From Clostridium massiliamazoniense (GTDB lineage Bacteria > Bacillota > Clostridia > Clostridiales > Clostridiaceae), in the NCBI RefSeq assembly GCF_001403635.1, contig NZ_LN879468.1, forward strand, positions 930,001 to 994,000: a stretch of 64,000 bases of DNA, written 5' to 3'. Numbering within the stretch: position 1 is the stretch's first letter; every line of letters starts with the position of its first letter. A program made the translations under genes and the position numbers. Shown here piece by piece: positions 37,629 to 46,386 of this stretch. The notes beneath the pieces were generated by a model. That model saw only the letters and a list, made by a program, of their open reading frames with translations, ran no database searches and was not told the DNA's origin.

Positions 37629-37664
37629 AAAGAGATGTAACAAAATAATCAGTTACATCTCTTT
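37629..37664. terminator. Terminator after tRNA-Sec
   Basis: AAAGAGATGTAAC and GTTACATCTCTTT form a perfect 13 bp stem with a 10-base loop and a T-run on the plus strand. A-runs on the other side also allow termination on the minus strand. Confidence 0.9.
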
Positions 37665-37712
37665 TTTTCTTTATAATATTCTTCATTATATATTATTAAA
37701 TATAAATTAAAG

Positions 37713-37757
37713 GAACACCTTTCCATAGAAATAAGTTTCTACTTTCAGATGTTCCAT
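37713..37757 (-). terminator. Terminator-like hairpin after ychF
   Basis: On the minus strand GGAACATCT with outer complement AGGTGTTCC, and inner TAGAAA/TTTCTA, form an interrupted stem. A T-rich stretch (TTTAATTTATATT) follows. Confidence 0.5.
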
Positions 37758-37791
37758 TCAATTCAGTTATTCATAAAAAATATAGTTTTTA

Positions 37792-38889
37792 TTAAACATT
37801 AAATCTAAAGTTAACTACATCTCCATCTTTCATTACATAGTCTTTACCTTCTAATCTATAAAGACCTTTTTCTTTTGCAGCTGCTTCTGAACCACAAGCT
37901 ACTAAATCATCATAAGCTACTACTTCAGCTCTTATGAATCCTCTTTCGATATCTGAGTGAATTTTTCCTGCTGCTTGTGGTGCTTTTGTTCCAACTTTTA
38001 TAGTCCAAGCTCTAACTTCTTGTACTCCAGCAGTTAAGTAACTCATAAGTCCTAATAATTTATAACTTGCTTCTATAAGCTTATCTAATCCTGATTCTTC
38101 TAATCCATATTCACCAAGCATTTCAGCTTTTTCATCATCTTCAAGACCTGATAACTCTTCTTCTATTTTAGCTGAAACTACAACTATACCTGCATTTTCT
38201 GCAGCAGCATAAGCTTCAACTTTCTTAACCATATCATTTTCAAAATTTCCTGCTAATACATCATCTTCTGATATGTTACAAGCATATAAAACTGGTTTTG
38301 AAGTTATTAAGAAGAATCCTTTGATTATTTGTTCTTCATCTTCTGTTACTTCAAGAGTTCTTGCTGGTTTGTTTGCTTCTAAGTGAGCTTTTAATTTTTC
38401 CATTACTGGATATTCTACTTTAGCAACCTTATCTCCTGATCTAAATAATTTAGCTGACTTTTCCATTCTTCTTTCTAAAACTTCTAAATCTGCAAATATA
38501 AGCTCTAGATTTATTGTTTCAATATCTCTAATAGGATCAACTGAACCTTCTACGTGAACAACATTTTCATCATTGAAACATCTAACTACATGAACTATTG
38601 ATTCAACCTCTCTTATATGAGAAAGGAATTTGTTTCCTAAACCTTCTCCTTTACTAGCCCCTTTAACTAATCCAGCTATGTCATAGAATTCTATAGCTGT
38701 GTAAACTTTTCTTTTTGTTCCGTACATTTTTTCTAATACATCTAATCTTTTATCTGGTACACTAACAACACCAACATTTGGCTCTATAGTACAGAATGGG
38801 TAGTTTGCTGATTCTGCTCCTGCCTTTGTAATTGCATTAAATAATGTACTTTTTCCTACGTTTGGTAACCCAACAATTCCTAATTTCAT
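37792..38889 (-). CDS. ychF: Redox-regulated ATPase YchF (Obg-like)
   Basis: This 365-residue Obg-family P-loop protein hydrolyses ATP rather than GTP in characterised members. The P-loop is GLPNVGKSTLFNAI near residue 6, the switch region DIAGLVKGASKGEGLGNKFL near 69, and a C-terminal TGS domain is present near residues 280-365. It binds ribosomes and is linked to oxidative stress responses. It is monocistronic here, with a following hairpin. The length matches the family. Confidence 0.95.
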   Translation of the reverse strand: MKLGIVGLPNVGKSTLFNAITKAGAESANYPFCTIEPNVGVVSVPDKRLDVLEKMYGTKRKVYTAIEFYDIAGLVKGASKGEGLGNKFLSHIREVESIVHVVRCFNDENVVHVEGSVDPIRDIETINLELIFADLEVLERRMEKSAKLFRSGDKVAKVEYPVMEKLKAHLEANKPARTLEVTEDEEQIIKGFFLITSKPVLYACNISEDDVLAGNFENDMVKKVEAYAAAENAGIVVVSAKIEEELSGLEDDEKAEMLGEYGLEESGLDKLIEASYKLLGLMSYLTAGVQEVRAWTIKVGTKAPQAAGKIHSDIERGFIRAEVVAYDDLVACGSEAAAKEKGLYRLEGKDYVMKDGDVVNFRFNV

Positions 38890-39113
38890 CTATGTACATT
38901 CCTTTCTTACTTACATTTAAAATTATTTTTATTTAAAGCCTTTGCTTTATGCTTATTTAATACGGTCTTAAGTGTTTATAATTCACTTTATACCTTAAAA
39001 TTATACTCTAGGTTCTATTATATTTCAAGACATGCATTTTACTACCTTTTTAGGGTCTAATATCCTATATAACTTATGGCTATTTTGGAATACTAAACTT
39101 TGAGGTGATATTT

Positions 39114-39944
39114 ATGATTAATTTTTTATCCTTAACTCTTAGCACCTTAATGTTATTTTCTCCACTTAAAGTATTTTCTAATTCTACTACTGATATAAAC
39201 CATGAGTTTAACTGGTATTATTTTGTTGATAAAGCAACTAATACAATTTATGTTCCTAAAGAAACTCCTTTTGTAGAAAACCATAATGTATTTTATGCTG
39301 GAGACCAAAATGAAAAAGTTCTTTATTTAACATTTGATGAAGGCTATGAAAACGGATATACAAAAGATATAATAAAAGTTTTAAACAAAAATAATGTTCC
39401 AGCTGCCTTTTTTGTTACTAAACACTACATGACTTCTAATCAAGATATAATAAAAGAAATGGTAGATGGTGGACATTTAGTTTGTAATCATACAGTAAGT
39501 CACAAATCTATGCCCGTTGTAGTTGAGAATCTTGAAAAATTTAAAAAAGAACTCACTGATGTTGAAGATTGTTATAAAGAAATAACAGGTCAAGAAATCC
39601 CTAAATATTTTAGGCCACCAATGGGTAAATATAGCCATAAATCAATTATAGAAACAGAGAAATTAGGTTATGCTACTGTATTTTGGAGCTTTGCTTATAA
39701 AGACTGGGTTGTTGATTCTCAACCATCTAGAGAAACTGCTCTAAAGAAAATAACATCAAAGGTCTATAATGGTGAAATACTTTTACTTCACGCTTGTTCT
39801 AAAACTAATGCTGAAGTACTTGAAGAAGTAATATTAAAACTTAAAGCTGAGGGCTATGAATTTAAAGATTTGAATTATCTTAAGGAATCTTTAAATAAAA
39901 AAACATTCCAAAATACCAATGGAAGATTATTAAAAACATCATAA
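39114..39944 (+). CDS. PdaA-type polysaccharide deacetylase
   Basis: This 276-residue secreted NodB-fold deacetylase has a hydrophobic N-terminus (LSLTLSTLMLFSPLKVFS) that looks like a signal peptide. Its catalytic motif is TFDEGYENGYT near residue 78, the metal-binding SHKSM within HTVSHKS lies near 128, RPPMGKYS near 167, and HAC near 228. The TFDEGYE variant is typical of the PdaA group, which makes muramic delta-lactam in spore cortex. The ATG at 39114 follows GAGGTG by six bases; a GTG at 39105 lies in that box. Repeat copy 1 follows its 3' end. Confidence 0.87.
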   Translation: MINFLSLTLSTLMLFSPLKVFSNSTTDINHEFNWYYFVDKATNTIYVPKETPFVENHNVFYAGDQNEKVLYLTFDEGYENGYTKDIIKVLNKNNVPAAFFVTKHYMTSNQDIIKEMVDGGHLVCNHTVSHKSMPVVVENLEKFKKELTDVEDCYKEITGQEIPKYFRPPMGKYSHKSIIETEKLGYATVFWSFAYKDWVVDSQPSRETALKKITSKVYNGEILLLHACSKTNAEVLEEVILKLKAEGYEFKDLNYLKESLNKKTFQNTNGRLLKTS

Positions 39945-39996
39945 AAGGGACCGTGTAAAATTTTCCTCTAAATATATATTATTATCTTTAAAAGAA

Positions 39997-40430
39997 GGAG
40001 CTGTATCAAAATTAGCACCTTAATTTATATTACTTTTATAAACCTAGACTTAATTCAGGTGGAGTTTTTACTCCATCTGAATGCTTAGTCACAGTTATCT
40101 AGAAGCGTGAGGTTATTTATCTCCTACTCATAGAAAATAGGAGTATTACAGCTTCTAGCTATCAGATAAATATATTTTTTTCATCTATCGAGATGGCTAT
40201 ATAGGTACAAAATGCTGTGACCATTGAACTAGTACTAGAAGCTCTTTATTTTTGAACAATAGTTGCCCAAAAAAACTTCCACTGTTTGAACAAAGTGAGT
40301 TTGGAAGTTTTAGCAACTGTTGTAGAAAAAATATTAGAGCTTCTTTACGTAGGTGAGTGGTCACAAATGGTGAACCTATATAGCTAGATAAAAGGCAGAG
40401 AGGATGTATCTGTAATTCGATACATCCTCT
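39997..40430 (+). repeat. Structured non-coding repeat, copy 1 (full length, 434 bp)
   Basis: This non-coding element is nearly identical along its length to 49239-49667. Left end GGAGCTGTATCAAAATTA is an imperfect inverted repeat of the right end (reverse complement GGATGTATCGAATTACAG). Internal helices include ATTCAGGTGGAGT/ACTCCATCTGAAT (40053-40082), GCTATATAGGT/ACCTATATAGC closing a domain (40196-40206 with 40374-40384), TGTGACCA/TGGTCACA, GAAGCTC/GAGCTTC, and AGTTGC with GCAACT around ACTTCCA/TGGAAGT. The 3' end is a strong terminator hairpin. It has no reading frame of note and lies in the 3' region of the deacetylase gene. Confidence 0.85.
40399..40430. terminator. 3' hairpin of repeat copy 1, shared terminator
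   Basis: AGAGGATGTATC and GATACATCCTCT form a perfect 12 bp stem with an eight-base loop, followed by TCTTTATT on the plus strand. It also lies immediately after the minus-strand fchA stop codon. Confidence 0.85.
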
Positions 40431-40436
40431 TCTTTA

Positions 40437-41069
40437 TTAGAATTGCTTATATCCATAGGCTAGTATTTCATCTTTTATGAATTTACTTTGCTTTTCTATT
40501 TCTCTTATTCTACTTTCAGTATTTAACTTTAGCTCTTCATTTTTTATAGAAGCTAAATTTATTTTCACATTTATTATTGATGCCTCAATAGCACTATCTA
40601 AAAGTATTGCTCCTATCATAGCATCTGTTACTAAATTTTTGTTCCCTTTTTCTGTAGCAAATTTAATATTTTCAAATATCTCTAAAGATTTTTCTGCAAG
40701 TTCTAAAGGCACTGCCATACAATTTTCCGTGCACATAGAAATTTTATTCTTTCTTGCTTCTATTTCTTCTTCAGTATTTTTAGGAAGCTTATAACATGCC
40801 ATTAATTCATTAAAAGCCTCTTCATCTCTCTTTCCATAAACTAGAGCATTATTAGTAAATTCCCTTATGTCCCCAATGCACTTTTCCATCTTTTCTTTAT
40901 CTTCCTCTGATAAATCTTCAAAAGCTTTTTTCCCTTTTGTTAAGCTATAAACCATTGATGTTAATCCTCCAGCTAAAGCTGCTACTAAAGATGCTACAGC
41001 TCCACCTCCCGGTGCTGGTAAATCAGATGATAAATCCTCTATAAATTTTTCTATTTTTAAATCCTTCAA
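40437..41069 (-). CDS. fchA: Methenyltetrahydrofolate cyclohydrolase (FchA / cyclodeaminase family)
   Basis: This 210-residue helical protein of the cyclodeaminase/cyclohydrolase family has the conserved N-terminal pattern DLPAPGGGAVASLVAALAGGL (residues about 16-36, shown in part). Members hydrolyse 5,10-methenyl-THF to 10-formyl-THF, or act as formimino-THF cyclodeaminase. No ftcD partner is nearby, so the cyclohydrolase role is more likely. It would complement the FolD at 2602-3426, which lacks cyclohydrolase residues. It is 26 bp downstream of a glycosyltransferase gene. Confidence 0.85.
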   Translation of the reverse strand: MKDLKIEKFIEDLSSDLPAPGGGAVASLVAALAGGLTSMVYSLTKGKKAFEDLSEEDKEKMEKCIGDIREFTNNALVYGKRDEEAFNELMACYKLPKNTEEEIEARKNKISMCTENCMAVPLELAEKSLEIFENIKFATEKGNKNLVTDAMIGAILLDSAIEASIINVKINLASIKNEELKLNTESRIREIEKQSKFIKDEILAYGYKQF

Positions 41070-41095
41070 ATATATATCCTCCCACTCTTATTAAT

Positions 41096-42349
41096 TTAAT
41101 TTTCTATTATCTTATGTAATTTTTTCATAAAGTTATTATAACTATATTTCTTATGTTCTTCGTAAATAGTTCCTCTATCTAGTTCCTTTATTATATTATA
41201 TAATTGTTTTTCTATATCTAAAATATTGTTTTTTACTATAAAACATTTTTCTATTCCACTACATATATGTCTAAGAGGATCATTTTCATCACCTAAAATC
41301 CCTAGAATAGGACTATTTCCACCTAGATAATCATAAATCTTTGCTGGTATTTGCTTAGAACCTTTATTCCCAAATATCAACAATATATCTGCACCTAAAA
41401 TTTTTTCTATAGCTTCCTTAAAGCTAATTCTAGGCATAAGCTTTATTATATCTATTGTATTTATATGTTCAATAATAGAAGTACTATCTATATTACCATA
41501 AAAATATACTCTAAGTCTTTTATATAAATCATAATCTTCTTCCTTTATCTTTTTTATACACTGCAAGAAAGGGGTAATATCTCTAAGTTTTGTAAATATC
41601 TCTCCAGTATAAACTATATTTATTTCTTTATTCCACTCTCTTTTTAAGTTAGCCCTTATTTCATCATAGATCTTATCATTATAACTACGTCTTAAAACTT
41701 CTATATTTTCTTCATCTATACCATACCTTCTTATAAAATCATTTTTATTTTCTTCTGTAACAAAAATATATTTATCTGCATTTTTTATTACTCTTTTCTC
41801 CATAGAACTTTCTATGCTCTTTCTAAAAGCCCCTATTTTTTCTCTCGAACTATCAAAAACCCAAGGATCACTAAAATAAGCTATCCACTTAATCTTATCT
41901 CTTTTTTTAATTTTTAATGCCACTAAATGGCTAGATGGAGGTTCATGCATAGAAAATATTACTTGAAAATTTTCTTTTCTTAAGTTTCTTATATAATACT
42001 CATAAGCTTTATTAATCCAAAAGCAGTAAGCATCTGGAATCATAATTTTATTTTTTATTCCTTTTATTATAGGTTTAAATTTATTTCTTTGTTCATTTCC
42101 TCTTTGGCTGCTCTTCTTTGGCACTGCTCTTTCAAAGATTTTTCCTGGAGATACTTTATGCATTTTTACCCTTTTATCTAACATAGAAACTATATTTTCA
42201 TCATAATAAACACTATTTTTTTTAAAATCTACAGTTAGAACATGAATCTCATGACCTAAATCACACAAAGCGTTTAAATAAGAAAGACTTTCTATAGCTG
42301 CTGAATTATTTATTATTGGTGAATAAGCTGCTATAACTAATATTTTCAT
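41096..42349 (-). CDS. Glycosyltransferase, GT4-like
   Basis: This 417-residue protein has a GT-B type layout. The N-terminus MKILVIAAYSPIINNSAAIESLSYLNAL is typical of glycogen-synthase-like sugar transferases, and the C-terminal domain contains NIVYTGEIFTKLRDITPF and a region with KIYDYLGGNSPILGILGDEND, the usual donor-binding part. The acceptor is unknown. It overlaps the upstream TagA-type gene by four bases, so both probably act in the same cell-surface glycan pathway. Confidence 0.8.
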   Translation of the reverse strand: MKILVIAAYSPIINNSAAIESLSYLNALCDLGHEIHVLTVDFKKNSVYYDENIVSMLDKRVKMHKVSPGKIFERAVPKKSSQRGNEQRNKFKPIIKGIKNKIMIPDAYCFWINKAYEYYIRNLRKENFQVIFSMHEPPSSHLVALKIKKRDKIKWIAYFSDPWVFDSSREKIGAFRKSIESSMEKRVIKNADKYIFVTEENKNDFIRRYGIDEENIEVLRRSYNDKIYDEIRANLKREWNKEINIVYTGEIFTKLRDITPFLQCIKKIKEEDYDLYKRLRVYFYGNIDSTSIIEHINTIDIIKLMPRISFKEAIEKILGADILLIFGNKGSKQIPAKIYDYLGGNSPILGILGDENDPLRHICSGIEKCFIVKNNILDIEKQLYNIIKELDRGTIYEEHKKYSYNNFMKKLHKIIEN

Positions 42350-43062
42350 TCTCTTCTCCTCTCTTTTAAAGCTAAAATTAAAAATAATGGTATTTCTTTA
42401 AGTCTCGATATTCGTCTTGGTTCTTTTATAGTTCTGTAAAGCCACTCTAAATTTAGTTTTATAAGAAGCCTTGGTGCTCTTTTAACCTTTTCAGAAAAAA
42501 CATCAAAACTTCCTCCTACTCCCATAAATATTTTACAATTAAGTTTTTCCTTATATCTATCTATAAATAACTCCTGCTTAGGATTTCCCATGGCTACAAA
42601 GAGGATATTAGCCCCTAAAGAATTTATATCATTTATAATTTCATCACAGTTTTCTACATTAAAATAACCATGATGAAAACCTACAATGTTAACTTCTCTG
42701 TATTTTTTTCTTAACTTATAAAAACAACTTTTAACTACATCTTCTTCTCCTCCTAAGAGATATATAGACAAATTATGTTCTGTAGACTTTCTTATTAAAT
42801 ATTCCATAAAATCTATACCAGCTATTTTTTCACCTACAGAATTTTTTAAAATCCTAGATGCCATTATAGTTCCTATACCATCTGCTATTATTATAGAATC
42901 TTTATCATTATAAATATCAAATAACTCCTTGTTTTTAAGCCCTCTATGTAATATTTCTGAATTCCCTGAAATAATATGTACCTTTTCCCTTTTCATTACC
43001 TCGTCATAAAGTTCATCTTTAGTTCCTGAAAAAATTTCATATCCTAATATTTTTTTAAACAT
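42346..43062 (-). CDS. WecG/TagA/CpsF-family glycosyltransferase
   Basis: This 238-residue GT26 protein has the family motifs ADGIGTIMASRIL near residue 73, GVD-type region KIAGIDFMEYLI near 93, and LFVAMGNPKQELFIDRYKEKL near 152. TagA-type enzymes add N-acetylmannosamine to undecaprenyl-linked GlcNAc in wall teichoic acid linkage synthesis, while others serve capsules. It lies directly upstream of a second glycosyltransferase. A 9 bp hairpin precedes its ribosome binding site. Confidence 0.87.
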   Translation of the reverse strand: MFKKILGYEIFSGTKDELYDEVMKREKVHIISGNSEILHRGLKNKELFDIYNDKDSIIIADGIGTIMASRILKNSVGEKIAGIDFMEYLIRKSTEHNLSIYLLGGEEDVVKSCFYKLRKKYREVNIVGFHHGYFNVENCDEIINDINSLGANILFVAMGNPKQELFIDRYKEKLNCKIFMGVGGSFDVFSEKVKRAPRLLIKLNLEWLYRTIKEPRRISRLKEIPLFLILALKERRRE

Positions 43063-43152
43063 TTCCTAATCCCCTTATTAAACCATTTAATAAGTAGGCA
43101 AAAAAAGCCTAGCAAACTATATTACTATAATTCACCAGACTTTCAATAAATA

Positions 43153-44253
43153 TTACATTTTTTCTAAATATTTTTTTATTTCAATTACAATTTCATCATC
43201 TTTATTTAAAGCTTCGGCTAATTTTAAATGTTTTTTAGCATTATCCAAATCTCCAATATTTATATAACTCATTATTAAGTTAGTACAAATCTCTACATCC
43301 TTAGTTGCTTCAAAGGCTTTTCTAAAGCATTTTATAGCATTATCAAAATCATTTAGAGAAGCATAGTTTATTCCAAGCTCATTAACAACCTCTACTATAT
43401 TATTATTAAGTTCTAAACTCTCATTTAAATAATAAATAGCCTTTTCAAAATTATCAATTCTTCTGTAGCAAGTTCCTATATAATACTTTAATATAGCATC
43501 CTCTGGAAACTTATCAGCTAATGGTAAAAGTTTTGCTAAAGCTTTATTTGGATCTTCTAATAAAGCATCCTTTCCTTCTTCATAAGCAAGTGCATCCCTT
43601 ATCTCATTATATAAACCTTCTATTTCACTGCTTCTTTCTCCACCATTTTTTAAATACTCATTTATTTCTATAAATGATTTATTTAATTCATTTTTATCTT
43701 TATATGCTAAACTACTATAAAGATATGGGAATGCTTCATTTCCCCACTTTTCCTTTGCTCTTTCTGCAAGTTCTAATTGAACATCATTATACTCACTATT
43801 AGATTCTCTTAAAGCTTCACATACATAAAGAGCTTTATCACAAACTTCTTTATCACCTTCGTATTCCCATAATCCTATTAAAAGTATTAATGCATCAGCT
43901 AAATTATTTTTCTTTACATTATCAGCTATAATACCTTTAACACAATATACTGAATCCTTTATAAGAGGTAAAATTTTAAAATAAGCTTTATTAAATCTTA
44001 AATTCTTATCTCCACCTATAGCATAAAACATTCCTTCTATAAAATATGTTATAGGTAACTTATCTAACTTATACCCTTTTTTAACATCTTCATTTAAATA
44101 TTTAGGGTTTATTGGTATGTATAATTCATTTATAGAAAGTTCTTTTGCACTTCCACCTAACCCTTCTATAAATTTTTCAGCATTTAATTCTACGAAAATT
44201 AACTTTCCTAATTTTTCTTTTGAAAATTCATTGAAATTCAATGTATAATTCAC
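43153..44253 (-). CDS. Tetratricopeptide-repeat protein of unknown role
   Basis: This 366-residue helical protein has no signal peptide. The C-terminal part (about residues 230-360) contains TPR units such as AILKYYIGTCYRRIDNFEKAIYY and INYASLNDFDNAIKCFRKAFE (in part), while the N-terminal half is less regular. TPR domains usually mediate protein interactions. It sits between pgcA and the glycosyltransferase pair, but no function follows from that. Confidence 0.75.
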   Translation of the reverse strand: MNYTLNFNEFSKEKLGKLIFVELNAEKFIEGLGGSAKELSINELYIPINPKYLNEDVKKGYKLDKLPITYFIEGMFYAIGGDKNLRFNKAYFKILPLIKDSVYCVKGIIADNVKKNNLADALILLIGLWEYEGDKEVCDKALYVCEALRESNSEYNDVQLELAERAKEKWGNEAFPYLYSSLAYKDKNELNKSFIEINEYLKNGGERSSEIEGLYNEIRDALAYEEGKDALLEDPNKALAKLLPLADKFPEDAILKYYIGTCYRRIDNFEKAIYYLNESLELNNNIVEVVNELGINYASLNDFDNAIKCFRKAFEATKDVEICTNLIMSYINIGDLDNAKKHLKLAEALNKDDEIVIEIKKYLEKM

Positions 44254-44269
44254 TCCTTATTTTAAAACT

Positions 44270-44300
44270 ATAGGTTGCCCTGCAATTAAGGACAACCTAT
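44270..44300 (-). terminator. Terminator-like hairpin after pgcA
   Basis: ATAGGTTG and CAACCTAT form a perfect 8 bp stem. It is followed on the minus strand by AGTTTTAAAAT, and separates pgcA from the TPR gene. Confidence 0.6.
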
Positions 44301-44306
44301 AAAGTA

Positions 44307-46034
44307 TTATTTTAATTTTTCATTTATTATTTCCATTACATTTTTCTCAAAGTCTACAATTTTATTGCTTGCATCCTCTAAGCTTGATCCCTTAACAGCA
44401 AGGTAAACCTTCATTTTAGGTTCTGTTCCTGAAGGTCTTACAACAAACCATGAATCATCCTCTAAAACATATTTTAACACATTTGATTTTGGAAGGTCTA
44501 GAGTTTTCTCTTCTTTAGTTAAGTTATTAACTTCTGTGCTTAACTTATAGTCTAAAGAAGTTTTTATTTTTACTCCATTAATAGCATCTAACTTTGTATT
44601 TCTTAAGTTATCTATACAGTTAGCTATTTTTTCTTGTCCCTCTTTACCATCCAATGCAATTGAAACTAAGCCTTCCTTAAAGAATCCATATTTATTATAA
44701 AGTTCTATAAGAGCATCATATAAAGTTTTTCCTTGTTCTTTATAGTAAAGTGTCATTTCTGAAATTAACATAGCAGCTACTACTGCATCTTTATCTCTAG
44801 CATGAGTTCCTGCAAGGCATCCATAACTTTCTTCAAATCCAAATAAATATTTATGTGAATTTGTTTCTTCAAATTTAGTCATTAACTCACCAATATACTT
44901 AAAGCCTGTTAATAAATCAAAAACTTCTACATTATAATCAGCAGCAATATTTTTAACTGCTTCTGTAGTAACTATTGTTTTTATTACAGCACCATTATTA
45001 GGTAAATTATTAGTTTCTTTTAATGATGATAATATATATTCAACAAGTAAAAGACCTGTTTGATTTCCATTTAATATTTGATATTGTCCATTATTATCCT
45101 TAACAACTACACCAATTCTATCACAATCTGGGTCAGTTCCAAAGATTATATCTGCATTTACTTCCTCAGATAATTTTAAAGCTAATTCAAATACCTTTGG
45201 ATCTTCTGGATTTGGATATGGAGCTGTTGGGAACTCACCATTAGGTAATTCTTGTTCTTTTACAACATGTACATTTTCATATCCTAATTCACTTAATACT
45301 CTTCTTACTGGAATATTTCCTGAACCATGAATTGGAGTATAAACTATATTTAAATCCTTAGCATAATTCTTAACTAAATCTTTTCTAATAGTTAAAGCCT
45401 TTAACTCTTCAGTAAATGCTTTATCTACTTCTTCTCCAATATAAACTAATAAACCTTTTTCTCTAGCTTCATCTTCAGAAATAGTTTTTATAGTTTCATA
45501 ATCTGCTATATCATTAACATAACCTATTACTCTTGCAGCTGGCTTGTCTGTTAATTGACAACCATTTTCGTCATATGCCTTATATCCGTTATATTGCTTT
45601 GGATTATGTGAAGCTGTTAATACAATTCCACCTTGGCATTTTAAATATCTTACTGCAAAAGATAACATTGGAGTTGGTCTTAAGCTTTCAAATAAATAAA
45701 CCTTTATTCCATTAGCTGCAAAAGTTAAAGCTGCTGCCTTTGCAAATTCATCTGATTTATTTCTTGAATCATAAGCTATTGCTACTGATTTCTCTCCAGT
45801 ATACTCGTCATTTAAAAAGTTTGCAAATCCTTGAGTCGCTTTTCCTACTGTATATATATTTAATCTATTAGTTCCTGCACCAATAATTCCTCTCAAACCA
45901 CCAGTACCAAATTCTAGATCCTTATAAAATCTATCTTCTAGTTCTTTTTCCTCACTAATAGCCTTTAACTCTTCTTTTATTTCATCTGATATTATGTTGG
46001 AATTTATCCATTGTTCATACTTTTCTTTATACAT
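44307..46034 (-). CDS. pgcA: Phospho-sugar mutase (alpha-phosphoglucomutase / phosphomannomutase)
   Basis: This 575-residue alpha-D-phosphohexomutase interconverts glucose 1- and 6-phosphate for cell-surface glycolipid and glycan precursors. The phosphoserine loop is LTASHNPKQYNGYKAY near residue 143, the metal loop GTDPDCDRIGV near 300, the sugar loop GFEESYGCL near 402, and the phosphate-binding loop RPSGTEPKMKVYL near 535. The ATG at 46034 follows GGGAGGAG, so a 21-residue upstream extension was rejected. Confidence 0.92.
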   Translation of the reverse strand: MYKEKYEQWINSNIISDEIKEELKAISEEKELEDRFYKDLEFGTGGLRGIIGAGTNRLNIYTVGKATQGFANFLNDEYTGEKSVAIAYDSRNKSDEFAKAAALTFAANGIKVYLFESLRPTPMLSFAVRYLKCQGGIVLTASHNPKQYNGYKAYDENGCQLTDKPAARVIGYVNDIADYETIKTISEDEAREKGLLVYIGEEVDKAFTEELKALTIRKDLVKNYAKDLNIVYTPIHGSGNIPVRRVLSELGYENVHVVKEQELPNGEFPTAPYPNPEDPKVFELALKLSEEVNADIIFGTDPDCDRIGVVVKDNNGQYQILNGNQTGLLLVEYILSSLKETNNLPNNGAVIKTIVTTEAVKNIAADYNVEVFDLLTGFKYIGELMTKFEETNSHKYLFGFEESYGCLAGTHARDKDAVVAAMLISEMTLYYKEQGKTLYDALIELYNKYGFFKEGLVSIALDGKEGQEKIANCIDNLRNTKLDAINGVKIKTSLDYKLSTEVNNLTKEEKTLDLPKSNVLKYVLEDDSWFVVRPSGTEPKMKVYLAVKGSSLEDASNKIVDFEKNVMEIINEKLK

Positions 46035-46149
46035 AGTTCTCTCCTCCCAATCTTTTATACAACTTATTATATTATAGAAACCATAAATATAATACACCTT
46101 TCTATAGCTTTTGTTAAAAATTATTATATTGTTTCATTAATTTTAACTT

Positions 46150-46290
46150 TTGTATAAATTGAAACTTAATTTACATAGAGCTTTGACTCCAGGTAAATTT
46201 TAATGGAAGTTATTTAAGATTCTCTATCTATTTATCTCTAAACTTATAGAACATTGGAATATTATAGCCACTAGTTATCCGATAAAATTT
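46150..46290 (+). repeat. Diverged half copy of the structured repeat (copy 4)
   Basis: From 46165 to about 46286 the sequence aligns to the 5' half of the repeat with the same overall length (122 bases) and roughly two thirds identity by eye. The first helix is conserved as pairing but not as sequence: ATTTAC (46169-46174) with GTAAAT (46193-46198), against ATTCAG/CTGAAT in copies 1 and 2, at the same 18-base spacing. The 3' half is missing. Confidence 0.6.
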
Positions 46291-46304
46291 ACTTAAAGAA
46301 AAAA

Positions 46305-46342
46305 ATAAAGATAGTAATGTATCAAACATACACTATCTTTAT
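46305..46342. terminator. Terminator after the L25/Ctc gene
   Basis: ATAAAGATAGT and ACTATCTTTAT form a perfect 11 bp stem with further pairing in the loop (ATGTAT with ATAC). It lies between rplY and pgcA, and occupies the place of the repeat family's 3' hairpin. Confidence 0.75.
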
Positions 46343-46386
46343 AGTATAAAGACTCAAAGATTCATTTGATAAATCCCTAGCTTTTA

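Noticed and set aside
39945-40436. Possible insertion sequence or group I intron in the repeat element
   Set aside because: No transposase frame, no intron-type conserved core that I could recognise, and no interrupted gene at either full copy.
43096-43113. TAGGC/GCCTA hairpin as a terminator for the TPR gene
   Set aside because: The stem is only five base pairs, the T-run is in the loop, and no U-tract follows on the minus strand.
46035-46097. 21-residue N-terminal extension of the phosphoglucomutase
   Set aside because: A strong ribosome binding site is placed for the ATG at 46034, and the extension is not family-like.
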